Shown: positions 34,864 to 43,031, counted from the stretch's first letter. The stretch: DNA of 64,000 bases from Streptomyces barringtoniae (GCF_020819595.1 NZ_JAJHNP010000017.1:62001-126000); one strand, 5' to 3'. Notes: generated from the sequence alone by a model not told the origin. Made by a program: numbers and translations.

Positions 34864-35106
34864 TCACGCGGCGAGCTTCTGCTTCACCTGGGCGAGCGAC
34901 GGGTTCGTCAGCGTCGTGCCGTCCCCGAAGAGCACGGTCGGCACCGTCTGGTTTCCGCCATTCGCCTTCTCCACGAACGCGGCGGACTCGGGGTCCTGCT
35001 CGATGTTGATCTCGGTGTAGGCGATGCCCTCCCGCTCCAGCTGGCTCTTCAGCCGCCGGCAGTAGCCGCACCAAGTCGTGCTGTACATCGTCACAGTGCC
35101 CTGCAT
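34864..35106 (-). CDS. mrx1: Mycoredoxin (glutaredoxin-like, mycothiol-dependent)
   Basis: This 80-aa thioredoxin-fold protein has the redox motif WCGYC near residue 12, a cis-Pro in TVPTVLFGDG, and TLTNPS near the end. It matches actinobacterial Mrx1, which reduces protein-mycothiol mixed disulfides. The ATG at 35106 follows a purine-rich stretch; longer in-frame starts run into the promoter. A SigR-type promoter (GGGAAT-N18-GTT) lies upstream, which fits a thiol-stress role. It is divergent from uvrD2. Confidence 0.93.
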   Translation of the reverse strand: MQGTVTMYSTTWCGYCRRLKSQLEREGIAYTEINIEQDPESAAFVEKANGGNQTVPTVLFGDGTTLTNPSLAQVKQKLAA

Positions 35107-35151
35107 CTCTCTCGCGCTCCTCAGGCAGCTCGGAAAATCGTCCGGGGGAAG

Positions 35152-35177
35152 AACGTACGCGAGCCGCCGGCCATTCC
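35152..35177 (-). promoter_or_regulatory. SigR-type promoter for mycoredoxin
   Basis: On the minus strand GGAAT (35177-35173, within GGGAAT) and GTT (35154-35152) are separated by 18 bases, a full match to the SigR consensus. The ATG at 35106 lies about 45 nt downstream. Confidence 0.75.
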
Positions 35178-35356
35178 CGCCCGGGGTAGCGGTCCGGTGT
35201 GCCACCCACGGGGTCTGCCCCGGGCCGGCCCGGGCTGGGGGCGTCCGCGTGGGATATCCACAGGCCGCTGTGACACCTGCCGCATTCGTACGACTATCTG
35301 CGCCCGCCTGTGGACAACGGGCACGGCAGTCCCACGCGACCTGGCAGCATGGCGGG

Positions 35357-37552
35357 GTGACAGCAGCAACGCACTCCACCCTTTTCCCGCAGACACCGGA
35401 CTCGGCCGACGCGGTGCTCGAAGGGCTCGACCCCGAGCAGCGCGCGGTGGCCACCGCCCTGCACGGCCCGGTGTGCGTCCTGGCCGGAGCGGGCACGGGC
35501 AAGACACGGGCGATCACGCACCGCATCGCCTACGGCGTACGCGCCGGCATCCTCCAGCCCTCCAGCGTGCTCGCCGTCACCTTCACCAACCGCGCCGCCG
35601 GAGAGATGCGCGGCCGGCTCCGCCAGCTCGGCGCCCACGGCGTCCAGGCCCGCACCTTCCACTCCGCCGCCCTCCGTCAGCTGCAGTACTTCTGGCCGAA
35701 AGCGATCGGTGGCGGCATGCCCCGGCTCGTCGACCGCAAGATCCAGCTCGTCGCCGACGCGGCCGCAAGCCTGGGCACCCGGCTCGACCGGGGCGAGCTT
35801 CGGGACGTCACCGCCGAGATCGAATGGTCCAAGGTCACCCAGACCATCCCCGCCGACTACCCGTACGCGGCCGCGAAGGCCGGCCGCGACGCCCCCCGCG
35901 ACCCCACCGAGATCGCCCACCTCTACGCCGCCTACGAAGACCTCAAGCGCGACCGCGCCGTGATCGACTTCGAGGACGTCCTGCTGCTGACCGTCGCCAT
36001 CCTCCAGGACCGGCACGACATCGCCGAACAGGTCCGCGCCCAGTACCAGCACTTCGTCGTCGACGAGTACCAGGACGTCAGCCCGCTGCAGCAGCGGCTG
36101 CTGGAACTCTGGCTCGGCGACCGCGACACACTGTGCGTCGTCGGCGACGCCAGCCAGACCATCTACTCCTTCACGGGAGCAACCCCCGACCACCTCCTCG
36201 ACTTCCGCACCCGGCACCCCGGCGCCACCGTCGTCAAACTCGTCCGCGACTACCGCTCCACCCCCCAGGTGGTCCACCTCGCCAACGGCCTCCTCGCCCA
36301 GGCCCGCGGCCGCGCCGCCGACCACCGGCTGGAACTGGTCTCCCAGCGAGCCCCCGGCCCCGAGCCCGTCTACACCGAGTACACCGACGAGCCGGCCGAG
36401 GCCGAAGGCGCCGCCCGCCGCATCCGCGAGCTGATCGACGCGGGCGTCCCGGCCGCCGAGATCGCCGTCCTGTTCCGTACGAACGCCCAGTCCGAGACCT
36501 ACGAACAGGCCCTCGCCGACGTCGGCGTCCCCTACCAGCTGCGCGGCGCCGAGCGCTTCTTCGACCGGCCCGAGGTACGCAAGGCCGGCATCGCCCTGCG
36601 CGGCGCGGCCCGCTTCGGCGGCAACGACTCCCTGCTGGACGACGTCGTGGACCTGCCCTCACAGGTGCGCGCCGTCCTGTCCGGAGAGGGCTGGACCACC
36701 GAACCCCCGGCCGGCTCCGGCGCCGTCAGAGAGCGCTGGGAGTCCCTCGCGGCCCTGGTCAGCCTCGCCCACGACCTCGCCGCAGCCAGACCCGGAGCCA
36801 CCCTCGGCGACTTCGTGACGGAACTCGACGAACGGGCGGGCGCCCAGCACGCCCCCACCGTCCAGGGCGTCACCCTCGCCTCCCTGCATGCCGCCAAGGG
36901 CCTGGAGTGGGACGTCGTCTTCCTGGTCGGCATCGCCGAGGGCATGCTGCCGATCACCTACGCCAAGACCGACGAGCAGATCGAGGAGGAACGCCGGCTG
37001 CTCTACGTCGGCGTCACCCGAGCGCGGGAACGGCTCCACCTCTCCTGGGCGCTGTCCCGGTCACCCGGAACCCGCCCCAACCGCAGACCCAGCCACTTCC
37101 TCGACGGACTGCGCCCAGGCACCACATCGACCGTCGGCCACAGCGGCGCCACCGCCACCGGAGGCATCGAGCGCGGGACCACCACCGGCACCCTCGCCGC
37201 TCCCCGGCGTACTCAGCGCACCCCCGCCCGCTGCCGGGTCTGCGGCCGCACGCTCACCGACGCGGGCGAGATGAAGCTGATGCGCTGTGAGGACTGCCCC
37301 TCGGACATGGACGAAGCGCTCTACGAACGGCTGCGGGAATGGCGGGCCGTCCAGGCCGAGCGCAGCGGACAGCCGGACTTCTGCGTCTTCACCGACCGCA
37401 CCCTGATGGCCATCGCCGAGGCACGGCCCGAGAGTCCCGCCGAACTCTCCCGCATCCCCGGTGTCCTCACCCGCAAGCTGCGCAGCTACGGAACCGACGT
37501 TCTGGCCATCTGCGCAGGCCACGAAGCCGGAGAAGGCGACGAGGACCACTGA
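35357..37552 (+). CDS. uvrD2: UvrD2: superfamily 1 DNA helicase with tetracysteine and HRDC domains
   Basis: This 731-aa ATP-dependent 3'-5' helicase has Walker A AGAGTGKT near residue 44, motif II DEYQDVS, GDASQTIYSFTGA, and LLYVGVTRARERL (motif VI). The C-terminal part has the UvrD2-specific tetracysteine module CRVCG...CEDC (C-x2-C-x14-C-x2-C, near 624) and an HRDC domain (about 651-725) that binds DNA. GTG 35357 is chosen because homology begins there and a -10-like CAGCAT lies 6 nt before it (leaderless pattern); the longer frame crosses the mycoredoxin promoter. It is the third UvrD-type helicase in 12 kb. Confidence 0.93.
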   Translation: MTAATHSTLFPQTPDSADAVLEGLDPEQRAVATALHGPVCVLAGAGTGKTRAITHRIAYGVRAGILQPSSVLAVTFTNRAAGEMRGRLRQLGAHGVQARTFHSAALRQLQYFWPKAIGGGMPRLVDRKIQLVADAAASLGTRLDRGELRDVTAEIEWSKVTQTIPADYPYAAAKAGRDAPRDPTEIAHLYAAYEDLKRDRAVIDFEDVLLLTVAILQDRHDIAEQVRAQYQHFVVDEYQDVSPLQQRLLELWLGDRDTLCVVGDASQTIYSFTGATPDHLLDFRTRHPGATVVKLVRDYRSTPQVVHLANGLLAQARGRAADHRLELVSQRAPGPEPVYTEYTDEPAEAEGAARRIRELIDAGVPAAEIAVLFRTNAQSETYEQALADVGVPYQLRGAERFFDRPEVRKAGIALRGAARFGGNDSLLDDVVDLPSQVRAVLSGEGWTTEPPAGSGAVRERWESLAALVSLAHDLAAARPGATLGDFVTELDERAGAQHAPTVQGVTLASLHAAKGLEWDVVFLVGIAEGMLPITYAKTDEQIEEERRLLYVGVTRARERLHLSWALSRSPGTRPNRRPSHFLDGLRPGTTSTVGHSGATATGGIERGTTTGTLAAPRRTQRTPARCRVCGRTLTDAGEMKLMRCEDCPSDMDEALYERLREWRAVQAERSGQPDFCVFTDRTLMAIAEARPESPAELSRIPGVLTRKLRSYGTDVLAICAGHEAGEGDEDH

Positions 37553-37565
37553 TGCGAACTCGTCG

Positions 37566-37605
37566 AAAAAATAGTTTGCGCATGCCCCGGCAATCCCCAT
37601 AGGTT
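37566..37605 (+). promoter_or_regulatory. WblC/WhiB7-type autoregulated promoter
   Basis: An AT-rich run (aaaaaata, 37566-37573) lies directly upstream of a -35 TTGCGC (37576-37581), 18 bases, then -10 TAGGTT (37600-37605). WhiB7/WblC proteins bind such AT tracts next to the -35 through their AT-hook. Transcription should begin near 37611, giving a leader of about 600 nt before wblC. Confidence 0.65.
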
Positions 37606-37610
37606 CTAGG

Positions 37611-37649
37611 CACGGAAGCAGCGGCCTTCTCGAAGGGCCCTGCTCCGTG
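37611..37649 (+). promoter_or_regulatory. 5'-terminal hairpin of the wblC leader RNA
   Basis: CACGGAAGCAG...CTGCTCCGTG pair with one bulged A, and inner GGCC/GGCC bases extend the stem. It lies at the predicted transcript 5' end. A second perfect 7-bp stem (GGACTGG 37670-37676 with CCAGTCC 37683-37689) follows, 13 nt before the ribosome site of the upstream ORF. Both may set leader folding. Confidence 0.6.
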
Positions 37650-37717
37650 ATGTACTTGCATATCCGAACGGACTGGTTCACCCCAGTCCCATGAGACGCC
37701 GAGAGGAGGCGAGTCCA

Positions 37718-38038
37718 GTGATCAGCATCAACACCAGCACCACCAGCACGGCCAAACTGACCGATCGCTCGACCGTCTCCCTGTGCATGCTCGGCGCCTC
37801 CCACCAGGGCACCGGTCTGTCCGGCATTCGTGCCGACCGTCCGGCGTCCTCCCACGCTCCCGCGGGCCTTCCCGTCCGTGAGCGCAATGAGCGACCGACC
37901 AAGGCACTGGAAGCGGTAGCGGCACAGGCACAGGCCTATGCCTTTGCGGCGGCCGGTGCCGGATTCCGCAAGCAGACGACGCAGCACCACCTGATGTGGG
38001 CCTTCCGTGGGCCAGAACCCTGGAGTGATCCAGCCTGA
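37718..38038 (+). CDS. Upstream ORF of the wblC leader (regulatory)
   Basis: This 106-aa frame starts at GTG 37718 with GAGGAGG 8 nt upstream (an ATG at 37691 is in frame but has no ribosome site). The N-terminus is Thr/Ser-rich (MISINTSTTSTAKLTDRSTVS). It ends at 38038 only 22 nt before the terminator stem. Upstream-ORF-dependent attenuation is known for whiB7/wblC: slow ribosomes under antibiotics change leader folding and let transcription proceed. The product itself need not function; translation of the ORF is the signal. Confidence 0.65.
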   Translation: MISINTSTTSTAKLTDRSTVSLCMLGASHQGTGLSGIRADRPASSHAPAGLPVRERNERPTKALEAVAAQAQAYAFAAAGAGFRKQTTQHHLMWAFRGPEPWSDPA

Positions 38039-38060
38039 TCCGATCAGGCCGGCGCCTTCA

Positions 38061-38102
38061 GGGCCGCGGAACCCCATCCGGGATCCGCGGCCCTTCTGTT
38101 TT
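38061..38102 (+). terminator. Attenuator terminator in the wblC leader
   Basis: GGGCCGCGGA (38061-38070) pairs with TCCGCGGCCC (38084-38093), followed by TTCTGTTTT. It is 110 nt before the wblC start and directly after the upstream ORF. A short palindrome CTGATCCGATCAG spanning the ORF stop could compete with it. Confidence 0.85.
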
Positions 38103-38211
38103 CCCCGAATCGGGGACGACGGAGCGAAGGGGCCTCGGGACAAGAAAAGAACCCGGTACCAAGCCGACACCCGGTCAACCGGCCGGAACGACCAGACGAG
38201 GAAGACCAACC

Positions 38212-38580
38212 GTGCAACTCGAAGCGCACGCCCCGTCCGTACCGCCTTCGCAAACGATCCCCCCGCCCGGCCTCACGGAGGACTCCACCTTGACCCCCCT
38301 CACCGCGCTCACCGCGCTCGACGACGCCATCGAGAACCTCGGCGTACCCGTCCCCTGCCGCTCCTACGACCCGGAGGTCTTCTTCGCCGAGTCGCCGGCG
38401 GACGTCGAGTACGCCAAGTCCCTCTGCCGCACCTGCCCGCTGATCGAGGCCTGCCTCGCCGGCGCCAAGGAGCGGCGTGAGCCCTGGGGCGTCTGGGGTG
38501 GCGAGCTGTTCGTCCAAGGTGTCGTCGTCGCCCGGAAGCGGCCGCGTGGTCGCCCGCGGAAGAACCCGGTCACGGCATGA
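38212..38580 (+). CDS. wblC: WblC (WhiB7-type) antibiotic-resistance transcription factor
   Basis: This 122-aa iron-sulfur regulator activates intrinsic multidrug-resistance genes together with the principal sigma factor. The four cluster Cys are C49, C72, C75 and C81 (C-x22-C-x2-C-x5-C). The sigma-contact loop GVWGG is at 93-97, and an AT-hook (RPRGRPRKN) near the C-terminus is specific to the WhiB7 class. GTG 38212 has GAGGAAG upstream. Expression is predicted to be controlled by its own AT-rich promoter and the leader attenuator. It overlaps the next gene by 4 bp. Confidence 0.95.
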   Translation: MQLEAHAPSVPPSQTIPPPGLTEDSTLTPLTALTALDDAIENLGVPVPCRSYDPEVFFAESPADVEYAKSLCRTCPLIEACLAGAKERREPWGVWGGELFVQGVVVARKRPRGRPRKNPVTA

Positions 38581-38900
38581 ACACCGCAGGAACGATCGAC
38601 CGTCCCCTCACGCACGACCCCAAGAAGCAGGCCCCGATGAAGCCGTCCACCAGCGAGCCCGCAGGCTCCGCGACTCCAGACGTCACCACCTCAGGCGCGA
38701 CCGAAGCGCGCCAGAACAGGACCCGAGAGATGCAACTCATGCAAGAAGCCCTTGCTCGTGCGCATATGCACGAGCGACTCCACCACGCCGTACGGGAACG
38801 CCAGGCCGTGCGCCTGGCAGTCGCCCAGCGGATGCAGCGCCGGGCCGAGCGAGCCTCGCGGCGCGCCCGCCGCGCGCTCGCCATGGCGGTCATGCAGTAA
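38577..38900 (+). CDS. Small basic helical protein co-transcribed with wblC, unknown
   Basis: This 107-aa protein starts at an ATG overlapping the wblC stop (ATGA). Residues 1-45 are polar and disordered; residues 46-107 form a long Arg/Gln/Ala-rich amphipathic helix (EMQLMQEALARAHMHERLHHAVRERQAVRLAVAQRMQRRAER in blocks), suggesting nucleic-acid or ribosome binding or a coiled coil. No family is recognised. Because of coupling to wblC it would be induced by translation-inhibiting antibiotics. Confidence 0.65.
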   Translation: MNTAGTIDRPLTHDPKKQAPMKPSTSEPAGSATPDVTTSGATEARQNRTREMQLMQEALARAHMHERLHHAVRERQAVRLAVAQRMQRRAERASRRARRALAMAVMQ

Positions 38901-38958
38901 CGATCACACCTGCAGAAGCGGTGGCCTCCCGGCCCTGGGAGGCGAAACCATCTCGAGT

Positions 38959-38990
38959 GGGGGCCGGTCCGGCCGAACGGACCGGCCCCC
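38959..38990 (+). terminator. Terminator of the wblC operon
   Basis: A 12-bp perfect stem GGGGGCCGGTCC/GGACCGGCCCCC with an 8-nt loop lies 58 nt after the preceding stop. Confidence 0.8.
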
Positions 38991-39038
38991 GCGGTGCGTT
39001 GCGCGGCGATCCGCCGCCGGCGGAGTTATCGTCGCCAG

Positions 39039-39251
39039 GTGACGAGTCTTCCCGGAGAACCTGATCAGGGCGGCTCCACCCCGGAGCACCGCGTGCTCGT
39101 GTGCGCCCGCTGCGGGGCCCCCGCCGACGGCCCCCCGCCGGCCACCTGGACCTGCTCCGTGGAGAACGGCGTCCGCCAGTACTTCTGCGACATCTGCTCC
39201 AGGGAGAACCTGAGGGCGATCGAGGGGCGGCTGGACTCGTCCTGGTGGTGA
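39039..39251 (+). CDS. Small zinc-finger protein (70 aa)
   Basis: This short protein has CARCGAPADGPPPATWTC and CDICSRE, spaced like a single zinc ribbon, and ends in DSSWW. GTG 39039 is chosen over a longer frame because a GTTATC -10-like box lies about 9 nt upstream, consistent with a leaderless transcript. The type is widespread in Streptomyces with no known role; nucleic-acid or protein binding is plausible. Confidence 0.7.
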   Translation: MTSLPGEPDQGGSTPEHRVLVCARCGAPADGPPPATWTCSVENGVRQYFCDICSRENLRAIEGRLDSSWW

Positions 39252-39335
39252 GCCGCTTCCCGGGGCCCCTCCCCCCCACCCCCCTCCCGCCCCACTTTCA
39301 AGCAACGCCGGTCACCCGATTCCGGGCACCCCGGA

Positions 39336-40775
39336 TCACGCCTCCGCCGCAGGCTCCTCCTCGCACAGTTCGTCGCCCGCCAGCTCGCCATCCGCCAGCT
39401 CGTCGTCCGCCAGTCCACCATCCGTCAGCTCGTCCTCGGGGATGTCGGTGACGAATCCCGGCAGCCACTCCTCCAGTTCCTCGCGGAGGCGTACGGTGGC
39501 GCCGAGTTGGCACAGGACGCCAATGGTGCTCAGGGTCACCCGGTGGATCAGCAGATAGGCGGGCGGCAGGTTGAGCCGCTTGCCCAGCTGGTAGGCGGGG
39601 GAACGGGGGTCGGCGATGCGGGCGGCCTGGTTGCGCATCCAGGTGCGGTTGAAGGCGAACGCCTCGACCCGGGCCGGCTCGATGATCGGCAGCAGGTAGT
39701 CGAGGACCGCGTCGGGGTCCAGCTCTATGGACTCCTTCACGAACCCTTCCTCGCAGAGGAGCTCGTAGACCGGCTCGGCCTCGCCGTCCAGCGTCATCCG
39801 GAGCGAGATGCCGATCGGTGTCGGCAGACCGCCGGGCAGCCGGTCGACCGTGCCGAAGTCCAGGACACCCAGGCGCCAGTCGTCCTCGCCGCCCGGGCCG
39901 CCGGGCAGCAGCCGGAAGTTGCCGGGATGTGGGTCGGCGTGCAGCAGGCCGGTGCGGGCCGGGCCCGAGAAGAGGAACCGGGCCAGGAGCTGACCGGCGC
40001 GGTTGCGCTGCTCCGGGGTGCCGTCCGAGATCACCTCCGACAGCGGGATGCCGTCGATCCACTCGGTCACCAGGACCTGGTCGCACTGGTGCACCACCGC
40101 CGGGACCACCACGTCGGGGTCCTCCGCGAACTCCTCGGCGTGAACGGTCTGGGCCTCCGCCTCCAGCGCGTAGTCCAGCTCTTCGGAGACGCGGTCTCTC
40201 AGCTCCGCGATCAGCGGCTTGATGTCCATGCCGGGAATCAGCGGTCCCAAGAGGCGGGCGAAACGGCTCAGTTGGCCGAGATCGGAGAGCAGGGCCTCGC
40301 CGGCGCCCGGGTACTGCACCTTGACCGCCACTTCGCGGCCGTCGTGCCACACCGCCCGGTGCACCTGGCCGATCGAGGCCGCCGCCGCAGGCTTGTCCTC
40401 GAACTCCTCGAACAGATCACGCCAGTCCGGACCGAGGCGCTGCTCGAGCACTGCGTGCACCGTGCGGGTCGGCATCGGCGGCGCCGCCTCCTGGAGCTTG
40501 GTCAGCGCGGCGCGGTAGGGACCGGCGATCTCCTCGGGGAGCGCGGACTCGAAGACGGACAGGGCCTGCCCGAACTTCATCGCACCGCCCTTCAGCTCGC
40601 CCAGCACCTTGAACAGCTGCTCCGCCGTCCGCTGTTGCAGTTCCCGGCCGACGATCTCCGCGGACTCGCCCACGATCCGCTTGCCCAGCCCCCAGGTCGC
40701 CCGGCCGGCGAAGCCGAGCGGGAGCGCGGCGAGCTTGGCGGTACGGGTGACCGCCTTCCGGGGAAGATCAGACAT
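39336..40775 (-). CDS. ABC1/UbiB-type (AarF) atypical kinase
   Basis: This 479-aa protein has the ABC1 signatures: KGGAMKFGQALS (KxGQ-type motif), AAAASIGQVHRAVW (Ala-rich loop), VAVKVQYPG with the Lys, EELDYALEAEAQ, LLHADPHPGNF (catalytic loop) and VLDFGTV (DFG). Family members bind ATP and influence isoprenoid-quinone lipids rather than act as ordinary protein kinases. ATG 40775 has GGAGGG just upstream and overlaps the end of the E1-like gene by 8 bp. The C-terminus carries five imperfect 5-residue repeats (LADDE, LADGE, LAGDE) from a 15-bp DNA repeat at about 39368-39440. Confidence 0.9.
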   Translation of the reverse strand: MSDLPRKAVTRTAKLAALPLGFAGRATWGLGKRIVGESAEIVGRELQQRTAEQLFKVLGELKGGAMKFGQALSVFESALPEEIAGPYRAALTKLQEAAPPMPTRTVHAVLEQRLGPDWRDLFEEFEDKPAAAASIGQVHRAVWHDGREVAVKVQYPGAGEALLSDLGQLSRFARLLGPLIPGMDIKPLIAELRDRVSEELDYALEAEAQTVHAEEFAEDPDVVVPAVVHQCDQVLVTEWIDGIPLSEVISDGTPEQRNRAGQLLARFLFSGPARTGLLHADPHPGNFRLLPGGPGGEDDWRLGVLDFGTVDRLPGGLPTPIGISLRMTLDGEAEPVYELLCEEGFVKESIELDPDAVLDYLLPIIEPARVEAFAFNRTWMRNQAARIADPRSPAYQLGKRLNLPPAYLLIHRVTLSTIGVLCQLGATVRLREELEEWLPGFVTDIPEDELTDGGLADDELADGELAGDELCEEEPAAEA

Positions 40776-42000
40776 GCGCCCTCCAAGTCCCAGTCGGCCG
40801 CGTCGCGCCTGCCTTGCGTCGGCGCTCCGTCGACGGCCGTTGCACCGCCATTGTCGCGCGCGCTTCGCCACCGGTTGAGGAGTGCTCCTGTTTAGGCCTG
40901 TCCGCAGCGCCGCACCCGCATGCCGGATGCGGCCGGACCGGCCGGGCGTGCCAGTTCAGGCCGGGTGCGGACACCTCCCAGCGGGTGCCCGTGCTGGACG
41001 GCGACTCCCCGTCGAGGAAGGCGAGCGCGTGGGCCGCGGCCAGTCCGGCGACCGCCGTGGCCAGCGTCAGATCGCAGGCCCCGGTCCGGCGGGCCCTGGC
41101 GCACCGCCACTGGGCGGTCAGCTGCGGCCAGGCCGGGTCCCGGTCGCCGCGGTCGAGGTGCAGACAGCGGGCGCAGCCCGACTCGCCGGGCAGGACGAGC
41201 GGTCCGACGACTCCGGTGCCCTCGACGACGCCGGCGTACAGGTGGGGTGTCCCGGAGGTCATCAGTGGTTCGGCTTCGGCCGGGTCCGGTGCGTGGACGG
41301 CGACGTCGTCCCGGGGGGTGAGGATCACCAGGGAGAGCCCGGGGTCCTGGGCGCCCGTGCCGGTGCCGGATCCGGATCCGGGGGAGTGGGTGCGGCGCGG
41401 TGGGTGGTCGGGTGCCGCGCGGCGCACGGCGGCCCGCGCCGCGGTCTCCCGGCGCTGGCCGAGCGACTCGGCGGGCAGCCCGCCCGGGGCCACGTCCCAC
41501 GGCTCCACGCGTCCCACGTCGCGCACGTCGATCTCGCCGACCCCTGCGGCCGAGAGCGCCGACGCGAGCGGCGCGCCGACCCGTCCGGCACCCCGCACCT
41601 GTACCCGCAGGGCACGTCGGGCGGCGAGCCGGGCGAGCGCGGCGCCGGGCTCGGCCGTGGTCAGGGACAGCGCGGCGAGGTCGGGGCGCAGCCGCCGCAG
41701 GACGTCCGTCCTCGCGCGCAGTGCGTCGGCGGCGGGGCCGCCGCCGCGTGCGTCGTCGACCAGGCCCGCGCGGGTCAGCCGTGCCAGCAGGGTGTCGACA
41801 TGGCCGGCCGTGAGCCGCATGCGGCGGCCCTCCTCGCGGAGCAGCGGCAGCCCGCGGGTTCCGTTGAGCAGATCCAGGAAGTCGCCGGTCGCCGGGTCCA
41901 TCGGTCCCAGTGTCTGCGCGTGCGCCGGGGTCATCCCGAACTGCACGGTCTCGCGATCACGCCAGCCGCGCCGAAGCGCGGGTTTCATCACCGGATGCAT
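40768..42000 (-). CDS. E1-like (ThiF/MoeB-fold) protein with winged-helix N-terminus; adenylation site degenerate
   Basis: This 410-aa protein resembles the E1-like proteins found with thiazole/oxazole peptide enzymes. The N-terminal 100 residues include LDLLNGTRGLPLLREEG and LLARLTRAGLVDD, similar to a PqqD-like RiPP recognition fold. The E1 core keeps a nucleotide-loop remnant (VRGAGRVGAPLASALSAAGVGEIDVRDVG), but the NLQRQ arginine finger and catalytic Lys of MoeB are not conserved. Zinc Cys pairs CARC and CGC are present. It is translationally coupled to the ABC1 kinase downstream. It could be a leader-binding scaffold, but no YcaO is adjacent; the nearest is 25 kb away. Confidence 0.75.
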   Translation of the reverse strand: MHPVMKPALRRGWRDRETVQFGMTPAHAQTLGPMDPATGDFLDLLNGTRGLPLLREEGRRMRLTAGHVDTLLARLTRAGLVDDARGGGPAADALRARTDVLRRLRPDLAALSLTTAEPGAALARLAARRALRVQVRGAGRVGAPLASALSAAGVGEIDVRDVGRVEPWDVAPGGLPAESLGQRRETAARAAVRRAAPDHPPRRTHSPGSGSGTGTGAQDPGLSLVILTPRDDVAVHAPDPAEAEPLMTSGTPHLYAGVVEGTGVVGPLVLPGESGCARCLHLDRGDRDPAWPQLTAQWRCARARRTGACDLTLATAVAGLAAAHALAFLDGESPSSTGTRWEVSAPGLNWHARPVRPHPACGCGAADRPKQEHSSTGGEARATMAVQRPSTERRRKAGATRPTGTWRAHV

Positions 42001-42305
42001 GACTGGCCCCCGTATCCGTGGAAAGCATCCCGAACATCGCGTCGCCGGTGGAACCGGTCACGTTCTCCCGACGCCTGCCAGCATGCCGTGCCCGTCGGTC
42101 CGGCGCCGAGAGTTATCCACAGGTTGGGGGTGTTCGTCATACAAGACGGTCGGGCAAGGTGTGACGAAACGGACGTGCGGAGTCTCGTAAACCGGATGTG
42201 CGGATCAGTCGTAGGAATCATAGGAATCAAACGCATGGTGGGGGATCGGCATCGAACCGTTCCGGAGCCGGGACTTCGGCCACGCCCAGCGGGTAACGTC
42301 GGGGC
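42001..42305. other. 305-bp divergent intergenic region
   Basis: No gene or RNA is seen. It holds the start regions of the E1-like gene (minus) and the metalloprotease (plus), a single TTATCCACA at 42113-42121, a direct repeat of taggaatca near 42205-42225, and a TAACGT -10-like box 6 nt before the GTG at 42306. Confidence 0.6.
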
Positions 42306-42902
42306 GTGCCCGCCGACCCACTGCACCGCGCCGGAAAGCCACAGCGCAGCACGACGAGCCAGCCGCCCGGCGGCTCGGGGGCGAGCGCGATCGAGGTCCG
42401 CAGGAGCAACCGGCGCCGCCGGACGGTCTCCGCGTACCGCGAGGGCGATCGCACCGTCGTACTGATCCCCGCCCGGATGTCGAAGGCGGAGGAACAGCGC
42501 TGGATCACCGTCATGCTCGACAAACTCGCCGCCCAGGAGAGCAGGCGGGTGCTCGGCGACGCCGAGCTCGGCGAGCGTGCCGAGCGGCTGTCGGCCCAGT
42601 ACTTCGACGGCCGGGCGCGACCCGCCTCCGTACGCTGGGTCACCAACCAGAACACGCGCTGGGGTTCGTGCACCCCGGCCGAGGGCAGCATCCGGCTCTC
42701 GCACCGGCTGCAGGGGATGCCCGAGTACGTCGTCGACTACGTCCTGTGCCATGAGCTGGCCCATCTGCTGGTCCCCGGTCACGGCCCGGATTTCTGGCGG
42801 CTGCTGGAGGCGTACCCGCGCACCGAGAGGGCCCGCGGCTACCTCGAAGGCGTGGTCGCCGCGGAACGGCTGCCGTACGTGCCCGGGGCGCACGGGGAGT
42901 GA
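42306..42902 (+). CDS. YgjP/DUF45-type zinc metallopeptidase
   Basis: This 198-aa protein has the family motifs NQNTRWGSCTPAEGSIRLSHRL, then VLCHELAHLLVPGHGPDFW, i.e. HExxH plus a downstream His in GHG. The group is related to SprT/WLM proteases, some of which act on DNA-protein crosslinks, but the substrate of this subgroup is not established. The N-terminal 40 residues are disordered and basic. The GTG start 6 nt after a TAACGT box suggests a leaderless mRNA. Confidence 0.85.
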   Translation: MPADPLHRAGKPQRSTTSQPPGGSGASAIEVRRSNRRRRTVSAYREGDRTVVLIPARMSKAEEQRWITVMLDKLAAQESRRVLGDAELGERAERLSAQYFDGRARPASVRWVTNQNTRWGSCTPAEGSIRLSHRLQGMPEYVVDYVLCHELAHLLVPGHGPDFWRLLEAYPRTERARGYLEGVVAAERLPYVPGAHGE

Positions 42903-42965
42903 GCCGGACGCCGTCCGTCCTCCTCCGGGCGCGGTTGTGTACCGGGTCTGTACCGGCTGCGTGCG

Positions 42966-42988
42966 TTGTCGGACTTTGCCGTTAGCCT
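42966..42988 (+). promoter_or_regulatory. Promoter of the TerD-AIM24 operon, partial match to DNA-damage pattern
   Basis: TTGTCGGAC (42966-42974), 8 bases, TAGCCT (42983-42988). Spacing and the TTGTCGG and TAnnnT parts fit the RecA-independent damage promoter, but GTG at the end of the first box is replaced by GAC. It may be only a sigma-70-like promoter. Confidence 0.45.
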
Positions 42989-43031
42989 GGCGCGACGCAC
43001 TCACATTCGGGATGGGGGACGGTCGTTACGC

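Noticed and set aside
42113..42121. TTATCCACA, with similar words near 19752, 35254 and 35309, as a replication origin
   Set aside because: Single scattered DnaA-box-like words without clustering, AT-rich unwinding region, or dnaA/dnaN nearby.
42205..42235. GGAAT words in the 42.2 kb gap as SigR promoters
   Set aside because: No GTT at 18-19 bases; the triplet at that distance is GGT or CGG.
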